Assembly: GCA_964646495.1 (NCBI GenBank)
Contig: CAZYEO010000066.1
Coordinates: 1-13,227 of the forward strand
Length of the DNA: 13,227 nt
DNA from: HGM05232 sp964646495
GTDB lineage: Bacteria > Bacteroidota > Bacteroidia > Bacteroidales > Muribaculaceae
Direction of reading: 5' to 3'
Positions 7,706-13,227 of this stretch are shown here, piece by piece (the stretch's first letter is position 1; each line of letters starts with the position of its first letter). The notes beneath the pieces are model-generated. The model saw only the letters and a list, made by a program, of their open reading frames with translations. It was not told the origin of the DNA and ran no database searches. Position numbers and translations under genes: made by a program.

Positions 7706-7737
7706 TATGGTAACATGAAATAAAATGATTAATTTTG
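7706..7737 (+). promoter_or_regulatory. Candidate Bacteroidota-type promoter for guaB
   Basis: TAATTTTG at 7730-7737 is an exact TAnnTTTG -7 element. TATG at 7706-7709 lies 20 nt upstream and matches three of four bases of the -33 TTTG. Transcription would begin near 7743, giving a leader of about 25 nt to the ATG at 7768. The in-frame TTG at 7735 falls inside the -7 element and so cannot be the translated start of this transcript. Confidence 0.6.
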
Positions 7738-7767
7738 CGTGCAATAAAATTTAAAACATTCGTTTTT

Positions 7768-9240
7768 ATGTCATTTATTGCAGACCGAGTTAAAATGGAT
7801 GGACTCACATTCGATGATGTCCTACTCATTCCCTCCTACTCCGAGGTGTTACCCAACAATGTAAATCTTCAAACAAAATTCTCACGGAACATCACATTGA
7901 ATGTCCCTCTTGTGTCAGCGGCTATGGATACCGTCACTGAGGCACAATTGGCAATTGCGATTGCTCGTGAGGGGGGTATCGGCGTTATTCACAAGAATAT
8001 GCCTATCGAAGAACAAGCGCGTCAGGTACACGCAGTGAAAAGAGCCGAAAACGGAATGATATATGATCCTGTAACTATCAAACGTGGATCACTTGTGAGC
8101 GATGCTCTTGGAATGATGAAAGAATATCACATAGGTGGTATACCAGTAGTTGACGACAACGGATTTTTGGTAGGTATAGTTACTAATCGTGACCTGAGAT
8201 TTGAAAAAGACCTTAGCCGAAAAATAGATGAGGTAATGACAAGTGAGAATCTTGTAACCACATCGCAATCGACCAATCTCGAAGAGGCTGCTGATATTCT
8301 TCAACGCCATAAAATAGAGAAGCTCCCTGTAATTGACAAAGAGGGGAAGCTAATCGGGCTCGTGACATATAAAGATATTACCAAAGCAAAAGATAAACCA
8401 CATGCATGCAAAGATTCGCGAGGGAGATTGCGAGTAGCTGCCGGAATAGGGGTTACAGGCGATAGTCTTGTGCGAGCCGCTGCCCTTGTAGAAGCCGGAG
8501 TAGATGCAATTGTAATAGATACTGCACATGGACATTCAAAGGGGGTAGTATCTGTTTTGAAACAAGTAAAAGAAAATTTTCCGGAAATTGATGTAGTAGT
8601 AGGAAATATTGCTACAGGAGATGCTGCAAAATATCTTGTAGAAAATGGAGCAGATGGTGTAAAAGTAGGAATCGGTCCTGGATCAATATGTACCACTCGC
8701 GTAATTGCCGGAGTGGGTGTACCACAATTGAGTGCAGTATATGATGTGGCAAAAGCACTTGCGGGCACAGGGGTTCCATTGATTGCCGATGGAGGTATAA
8801 GATATTCGGGTGATATCGTAAAGGCTATTGCAGCCGGAGCATTTTCAGTGATGCTCGGAGGGATGTTGGCTGGAGTAGAGGAGTCGCCTGGTGAAACTAT
8901 AATATTCAACGGTCGTAAATATAAATCGTATCGTGGAATGGGCTCGCTGGAAGCAATGGAAAAGGGATCAAAAGATCGATACTTTCAAGCTGGGGAGACT
9001 GATAATAAAAAACTTGTTCCCGAAGGAATTGCTGCACGTGTGCCATATAAAGGATCAATATATGAGGTAGTTTATCAAATGCTTGGAGGTTTGAGAGCAG
9101 GTATGGGATACTGTGGAGCCGCAAATATAGAGCTTCTGCATAAAGCACAATTTACAAGAATAACCAATGCCGGAGTTGCCGAAAGTCATCCGCACGATGT
9201 AGCCATCACAAGCGAAGCTCCGAATTATAGCCGAGGATAG
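7768..9240 (+). CDS. guaB: Inosine-5'-monophosphate dehydrogenase
   Basis: GuaB oxidises IMP to XMP with NAD+, the committed step to GMP, in the cytoplasm. From the ATG at 7768 the protein is 490 residues, the family's usual length, and begins MSFIADRVKMDGLTFDDVLL. A longer in-frame version from TTG 7735 would start within the promoter and is rejected. The catalytic TIM barrel is interrupted by a CBS-domain pair at about 97-205. The active-site loop GPGSICTTR carries the catalytic Cys308 (E. coli Cys305). VGNIATGDAAKYLVENGADGVKVG, LIADGGI and YRGMGS (388-393) are further barrel motifs, and EGIAARVPYKG contains the mobile-flap arginine. The C-terminus HDVAITSEAPNY is typical. It appears to be a single-gene transcription unit with its own promoter and a strong hairpin/T-run behind it. 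Confidence 0.97.
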   Translation: MSFIADRVKMDGLTFDDVLLIPSYSEVLPNNVNLQTKFSRNITLNVPLVSAAMDTVTEAQLAIAIAREGGIGVIHKNMPIEEQARQVHAVKRAENGMIYDPVTIKRGSLVSDALGMMKEYHIGGIPVVDDNGFLVGIVTNRDLRFEKDLSRKIDEVMTSENLVTTSQSTNLEEAADILQRHKIEKLPVIDKEGKLIGLVTYKDITKAKDKPHACKDSRGRLRVAAGIGVTGDSLVRAAALVEAGVDAIVIDTAHGHSKGVVSVLKQVKENFPEIDVVVGNIATGDAAKYLVENGADGVKVGIGPGSICTTRVIAGVGVPQLSAVYDVAKALAGTGVPLIADGGIRYSGDIVKAIAAGAFSVMLGGMLAGVEESPGETIIFNGRKYKSYRGMGSLEAMEKGSKDRYFQAGETDNKKLVPEGIAARVPYKGSIYEVVYQMLGGLRAGMGYCGAANIELLHKAQFTRITNAGVAESHPHDVAITSEAPNYSRG

Positions 9241-9274
9241 TATCTCTCGACAAAATAATATTGAATGAAAATTT

Positions 9275-9328
9275 GTACTAATATATAATTTTAGAAATAT
9301 TCTACCGTTATATATTAGTACTTTTTTT
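9275..9328 (+). terminator. Composite hairpin with T7 tail between guaB and the PPIase cluster
   Basis: The arms 9275-9288 (GTACTAATATATAA) and 9308-9321 (TTATATATTAGTAC) are perfect 14-bp reverse complements. Within the 19-nt interval, TAGAA (9292-9296) and TTCTA (9300-9304) form a second 5-bp stem with a 3-nt loop, separated from the outer stem by a symmetric 3x3 internal loop. Seven T residues follow directly (9322-9328). This is the layout of an intrinsic terminator for guaB, though the stem has only two G-C pairs. Because it lies 40 nt ahead of the next gene, an attenuator or leader-RNA role is possible. Confidence 0.75.
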
Positions 9329-9367
9329 ATTAATGGAATCTTTAATTTTAATACAAAGAATATAGTG

Positions 9368-11290
9368 ATGAGAAGAAGACTGTTTATTAGTGCCATAGCG
9401 GCTGCAACATTATTATCTTATGCTCAAGCAAAAGAACCTGTTGTTATGACAATTAATAATAAGGATGTGAAGCTATCCGAATTTGAATATCTTTATAACA
9501 AAAACAATCTGCAACAGCAGAAGAAACAATCTATTGACGAATATAAAGATATATTCATACTTTATAAGTTGAAAGTTGCGGATGCTGAAGCTGCGGGTAT
9601 TGATACCACACGAGCATTTATCAATGAATTCAATGGGTATCGTAATGAGTTGGCACAACCATATCTTGAAGATAAAGAGGTGGAAGATCGTTTAGCACGC
9701 GAAGCTTACGACAGAATGAAAGAAGATGTAGATGTAAGCCACATAATGGTGTCTTTGGAAGATCCTGAAACCAAAAGCATTTTTAAGCAACAAGCCTTAA
9801 TTGATAGTATACGACAATGTGCCATTAATGGTGAAGATTTTGCAACTCTCGCTACGAAATATTCCATTGATCCAAGTGTAAAGAAAAATCAAGGACACAT
9901 GGGGTTTGTTCCTGCCGGTCGTTTACCATATTCATTTGAATTTGCTGCCTATAACACACCTATAGGGAGTATCTCGGATGTTGTGAGAACCGATTATGGA
10001 TTTCATGTAATTAAAGTAAATGCGCGTCGCCCATCAAAAGGACAGGTGCATGTAGAGCATATAATGAAATTGATACCACGTGGCGCTGCACCCGAAATAG
10101 CTCAACAAAAGAAAGCTCAGATCGACAGCATCTATCAACTTGTAATAGGTGGTGCAAACTTTGAAGAGATTGCAAAGAGAGATTCGGATGATCCGGGATC
10201 GGCACGAAAAGGTGGAGAGCTTCCTTGGTTTGGTGTGGGAGAGATGGTAAAAGAATTCGAAAATGTAGCTTTCGCACTTGAAAACGGTACAATATCAGAA
10301 CCGTTTGCTACTGCTTATGGTTATCATTTTATCAAGAAACTCGATTCTCGCGGCATTGACAAATATGAAAATTTGGAAAATACGATAAAATCCCAAATTG
10401 CTCAAGATGAACGTGCTAATATGGCGAAGAAGGGTAAAATAGATATTCTTAAAAAAGAATATAAATATGCCGTAAATCCTAAAACTATTGAATTTTTCAA
10501 CTCAGAAATAGCTAAAAATAATGGGGTGGATTCTCTCTTTATGAGTAAACATCTCAAATCAAAGAAAGTAATTTTCACCTATGCCGATCAGAAAGTTCCT
10601 GCAAGTGAAGTAATGGCAGAGCTTAAAAAATATGGCAATTTGGCTACTATAGGGGCACAAAAACTTATAACCACGATAGTGGGCGACATGTCGGGTAGGA
10701 AAATTCTTGAATATGAAAAAGACCAATTGGCAAACAAATATCCTGATTTCCGAAATCTTATCAATGAATATCATGATGGAATGATGTTGTATGAAATAAG
10801 CAATCAAAAAGTATGGGATGGAGCATCAAAAGACAAAGAGGGCTTAGAATCATTCTTTAAAGCAAATCGCTCAAAATATGCGTGGAATGCACCAAAATAT
10901 AAAGGATTTGTGATACAAGTAACTAACGATTCAGTGGCTGATGCTGTAAATGCACGTTTATTGACACTTGGCGGCGATTCTATAATGCGTACTCTCCGCA
11001 ATGAATTTAAGAAAGATATTAAGATTGAAAAAGTACTTGTGGCAAAAGGAGAAAACGGCATTGTAGATAAATATGCATTTGGTGAAAACGTTAATATAAA
11101 TGCAGATAAGAGATTCCCTATAGTATTTATTGCAGCAGGTGAAATAATAGCTCAACCACAAGAAGCTGCCGATGTAAGAGGTGCTGTTACATCCGATTAT
11201 CAGTCATTGTTGGAAGAAAGATGGGTGAAAGAATTAAAGAATAAATACCCAGTAAAGATAAATAATAAGGTGCTGAATAAAATTAAATAG
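9368..11290 (+). CDS. Periplasmic parvulin-type peptidylprolyl isomerase / chaperone (two PpiC domains)
   Basis: A secreted protein of 640 residues that probably assists folding of outer-membrane and periplasmic proteins. The signal peptide is MRRRLFISAIAAATLLSYAQA (cleavage after A-Q-A, residue 21). A SurA-N-like helical region (about 25-115) follows, then two parvulin domains: about 120-218 with both active-site histidines (His125 in VSHIMV, His213 in YGFHVIKV), and about 226-325 with His231 (VEHIMKL) and His320 (GYHFIKK). The rest (about 330-640) is helical, then a segment from about 490 that resembles a third parvulin domain with Gly513 at the first histidine position. The ATG at 9368 is preferred to the adjacent GTG at 9365. 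It heads a cluster with the next two genes. No exact TAnnTTTG is seen in the 127-nt gap upstream, so its promoter is unclear. Confidence 0.88.
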   Translation: MRRRLFISAIAAATLLSYAQAKEPVVMTINNKDVKLSEFEYLYNKNNLQQQKKQSIDEYKDIFILYKLKVADAEAAGIDTTRAFINEFNGYRNELAQPYLEDKEVEDRLAREAYDRMKEDVDVSHIMVSLEDPETKSIFKQQALIDSIRQCAINGEDFATLATKYSIDPSVKKNQGHMGFVPAGRLPYSFEFAAYNTPIGSISDVVRTDYGFHVIKVNARRPSKGQVHVEHIMKLIPRGAAPEIAQQKKAQIDSIYQLVIGGANFEEIAKRDSDDPGSARKGGELPWFGVGEMVKEFENVAFALENGTISEPFATAYGYHFIKKLDSRGIDKYENLENTIKSQIAQDERANMAKKGKIDILKKEYKYAVNPKTIEFFNSEIAKNNGVDSLFMSKHLKSKKVIFTYADQKVPASEVMAELKKYGNLATIGAQKLITTIVGDMSGRKILEYEKDQLANKYPDFRNLINEYHDGMMLYEISNQKVWDGASKDKEGLESFFKANRSKYAWNAPKYKGFVIQVTNDSVADAVNARLLTLGGDSIMRTLRNEFKKDIKIEKVLVAKGENGIVDKYAFGENVNINADKRFPIVFIAAGEIIAQPQEAADVRGAVTSDYQSLLEERWVKELKNKYPVKINNKVLNKIK

Positions 11291-11301
11291 ATTATTTTTA
11301 C

Positions 11302-11309
11302 TATTTTTG
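11302..11309 (+). promoter_or_regulatory. Possible internal -7 element ahead of the lipoprotein gene
   Basis: TATTTTTG is an exact TAnnTTTG match in the 50-nt gap between the first PPIase and the lipoprotein gene. No TTTG-like -33 element is seen about 19-20 nt upstream, where the sequence is A-rich coding DNA. A small inverted repeat (TTGAA 11307-11311, TTCAA 11319-11323) overlaps its end. In such AT-rich DNA it may be chance. Confidence 0.25.
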
Positions 11310-11340
11310 AACGGTCAATTCAAATGAAGTAAAAAAAATT

Positions 11341-12210
11341 ATGAACCGATACTTTTTCCCCCTTTACATTATTGTTGTTGCACTCACTTCATGTGGGGGA
11401 AACGATAATGTAAAGGAGGAAAACTATATAGTGAAAGTAGGTACGGAATTTCTCACCCTAAACGATCTACAAAAAGTAATTCCGTCAGGGCTGTCGAAGG
11501 AAGACAGTGTGGCATTTATGAATAATTATATTGACCGTTGGGTAGATAACGCACTGTTGGGAGAGGTAGCTGCAAAGAATATTCCAGAGATGGATAAAAT
11601 CAATACTATGGTTGATGAATATCGCAAAGAGCTCATTATACAGGAATATAGAAAAGCTATGATTCTCACCCAAAAAGATATAAATGAAGTGTCAGAAGAT
11701 TCTATACGCTCTTTTTACGATAAGTATAAAGCAAGATTCATTCTCACATCTCCATTGGTGAAGGGAATTTATATTAAAATTGCCGATAAAGCACCAAATC
11801 TGGATCAGATAAAAAAATGGATGAACTCGAGTAAACCTGATGACCTCGATAAGTTAGAAAAATATGTGCTTAGCGGTGCAGTTCATTATGACTACTTCAG
11901 AGACAGGTGGGTGGCATGGCAAGATATAGAAAAAAACATTCCACATTATTTTACTGATCCGAATAATTTTGTTAAAACTAATAAATCATTCGAGGTCTCT
12001 GAAAATGGTTTCGTATATTTGTTAAATATATCCGATAGTAAGCAGAAAGGGGATATAATGCCTTATGATTTTGCAAAAAAGCAAATCGAGGAAATTTATA
12101 TTAATGCTAATCAAAAATCATTCGATCAACAACTTAGAAGCCAATTATGTGATGAGGCTTTGCAGTCGGGTGATCTTGTGTGGGGTAATAATAAGAAATT
12201 AAATAAATAA
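11341..12210 (+). CDS. Lipoprotein with SurA-like layout and degenerate parvulin domain
   Basis: This 289-residue protein has a lipoprotein signal peptide, MNRYFFPLYIIVVALTSC, with a lipobox LTSC and lipidated Cys18. GGNDN follows, so a clear acidic surface-export signal is not obvious. A helical N-region (about 29-110) resembles SurA-N. From Tyr129 the order of elements follows a parvulin domain (YKARFILTSPLVKGIYIKI at the first strand, ENGFVYLLNIS at the last). Where its neighbours have active-site histidines it has Gly142 and Val225, so it is probably not an isomerase. A C-terminal helix (PYDFAKKQIEEIYI) is like those after SurA parvulin domains. It lies 50 nt after one PPIase gene and 11 nt before the next. 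I infer a membrane-anchored chaperone or partner of the flanking PPIases. The degenerate-parvulin reading is by eye, from alignment with its neighbours. Confidence 0.75.
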   Translation: MNRYFFPLYIIVVALTSCGGNDNVKEENYIVKVGTEFLTLNDLQKVIPSGLSKEDSVAFMNNYIDRWVDNALLGEVAAKNIPEMDKINTMVDEYRKELIIQEYRKAMILTQKDINEVSEDSIRSFYDKYKARFILTSPLVKGIYIKIADKAPNLDQIKKWMNSSKPDDLDKLEKYVLSGAVHYDYFRDRWVAWQDIEKNIPHYFTDPNNFVKTNKSFEVSENGFVYLLNISDSKQKGDIMPYDFAKKQIEEIYINANQKSFDQQLRSQLCDEALQSGDLVWGNNKKLNK

Positions 12211-12221
12211 TATTAGATACA

Positions 12222-13227
12222 GTGAAAATAAAAATCATTACAACGTGTATATTTCTTGCTACTTGTACGGCTTGGGCTAATAATATAGCTGAAGAAGTAG
12301 CATGGGTAGTAGGAGATGAACCTATTTATAAATCTGAAATAGAGGAGCAGTATCTTCAGATGCAGTATGAACGTGAGACTCCTAAGGGTGATCCGTATTG
12401 TGTGATTCCTGAAAAAATTGCAATTGAAAAGCTATTTCTTCATCAAGCAAAGATTGATACCGTTCAAGTTCAAGATGCGATGGTTTTTCAGCAAGCTGAT
12501 AGCCGTCTCAACTATTTTATAACCAATATGGGTTCAAAAGAGAAGGCTGAAGAATACTTCCGTAAACCTCTTCCCGAAATGCGAGAAGCAATGGTTGAGA
12601 TGATACGCAACCAATATACGATACAAGAGGTGCAACGCGGTCTCACTAAGGATATTAAGCCCACACCATCTGATGTGCGTAAATATTTCAATAATCTTGC
12701 AACCGACAGCATCCCTTATGTTGCAAAACAGGTAGAAGTGCAAATTATTACACTTAATCCCACAATCCCCCAACAAGAAATCGACGAGGTAAAATCACGT
12801 TTGCGTGATTATTCACAACGAATTAATAATGGAGAAAGCGAATTTTCTACAATGGCTATTCTTTACTCCGAAGATGGTAGCTCTATATATGGTGGAGAAC
12901 TCGGATTTAAGGGAAAAAGCGAGTTAGTTCCCGAATTTGCCAATGTAGCGTTTAACCTTAATGACCCGAAAAAAGTATCTAAAATAGTAGAAACCGAATA
13001 TGGCTATCATATTATTCAACTTATAGAAAAACGTGGTGACCGTGTTAATGTACGTCATATATTACTTCGTCCTAAAGTGTCTGATAAAGATCTTACTGAT
13101 GCAGTGACACGTTTAGACTCGGTAAAAAAAGATATTGTAGCTAAAAAATTCTCTTTTGAAGATGCTGCTCAATATATTTCTCAGGACAAAGATTCTCGTA
13201 ATAACAAAGGTAGAATGGTGAGTCAAA
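12222..13227 (+). CDS. SurA-like periplasmic chaperone / PPIase (3' end outside window)
   Basis: An uninterrupted frame runs from GTG 12222 to the right edge (335 complete codons). The start gives a signal peptide, MKIKIITTCIFLATCTAWA followed by NN, 11 nt after the lipoprotein stop. Residues about 25-160 match a SurA N-terminal chaperone domain (VAWVVGDEPIYKSEIEEQYL, then DIKPTPSDVRKYF near its end). The first parvulin domain spans about 167-267: GGELGFKGKSELVPEFANVAF and GYHIIQL are clear, His263 is present, but Gln174 stands at the first histidine position (VEVQIITL). A second domain begins with VRHILLRP (His279) and is cut by the window end. This fits SurA, which carries outer-membrane protein precursors through the periplasm and in E. 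coli has a poorly active first and an active second parvulin domain. The length beyond the edge is unknown. Confidence 0.88.
   Translation, partial: MKIKIITTCIFLATCTAWANNIAEEVAWVVGDEPIYKSEIEEQYLQMQYERETPKGDPYCVIPEKIAIEKLFLHQAKIDTVQVQDAMVFQQADSRLNYFITNMGSKEKAEEYFRKPLPEMREAMVEMIRNQYTIQEVQRGLTKDIKPTPSDVRKYFNNLATDSIPYVAKQVEVQIITLNPTIPQQEIDEVKSRLRDYSQRINNGESEFSTMAILYSEDGSSIYGGELGFKGKSELVPEFANVAFNLNDPKKVSKIVETEYGYHIIQLIEKRGDRVNVRHILLRPKVSDKDLTDAVTRLDSVKKDIVAKKFSFEDAAQYISQDKDSRNNKGRMVSQ

Noticed and set aside
7647..7767. Purine or guanine riboswitch upstream of guaB
   Set aside because: The predicted leader is only about 25 nt and the gap shows no conserved riboswitch core.
8301..8909. Antisense open frame of 202 codons within guaB
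   Set aside because: It lies wholly opposite the strongly supported IMP dehydrogenase gene. Its composition (Pro, Thr, Ser, Ala rich) is what the complement of guaB codons gives, and it has no recognisable domain or promoter.
1..13227. Mobile element, CRISPR array, defence island, tRNA or rRNA genes
   Set aside because: No transposase, integrase, regularly spaced direct repeats, tRNA-like cloverleaf or rRNA sequence was seen. Gene content is housekeeping and composition looks uniform by eye.

Overview
The window reads as ordinary chromosomal DNA from an anaerobic member of the Bacteroidales (Bacteroidota). The evidence is threefold: AT-rich sequence with a Bacteroidales-like gene complement; exact matches to the Bacteroidota -7 promoter element TAnnTTTG in front of four transcription units, with no Shine-Dalgarno-driven layout; and protein features such as the GuaB start MSFIADRVKMDGLTFDD and the tgt-lptG and guaB-PPIase neighbourhoods. 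Family or genus cannot be fixed from the sequence alone. All genes are on the + strand.

Layout: (1) 2-166 is the 3' end of an unidentified gene with one membrane helix near its C-terminus. (2) 178-2866 is nrdD-nrdG, the oxygen-sensitive class III ribonucleotide reductase and its radical-SAM activase, with an 8-nt overlap. (3) 2928-5172 is a two-gene ABC-2 type exporter (ATPase with long C-terminal extension, plus membrane permease), overlapping by 11 nt. (4) 5254-7646 is tgt (queuosine tRNA modification) followed 11 nt later by an LptF/LptG-type LPS-export permease. (5) 7768-9240 is guaB (IMP dehydrogenase), with its own promoter and a strong hairpin plus T-run behind it. (6) 9368 to the window end holds three consecutive SurA/PpiC-like envelope proteins: a soluble periplasmic protein with two intact parvulin domains, a lipoprotein with a degenerate parvulin fold, and a SurA-like chaperone that begins with GTG at 12222 and runs off the right edge.

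The genes serve anaerobic dNTP synthesis, GTP synthesis, tRNA modification and outer-membrane biogenesis (LPS export and folding of outer-membrane proteins). No mobile element, CRISPR array, tRNA or rRNA gene, phage gene or defence system is visible, and no intergenic gap exceeds 130 nt. I do not see a previously undescribed system. The observations best worth following are the pattern of intact and lost active-site histidines across the PPIase cluster, the TGT lacking all three zinc cysteines, an inverted repeat centred on the ABC-operon promoter, and a composite hairpin between guaB and the PPIase cluster.
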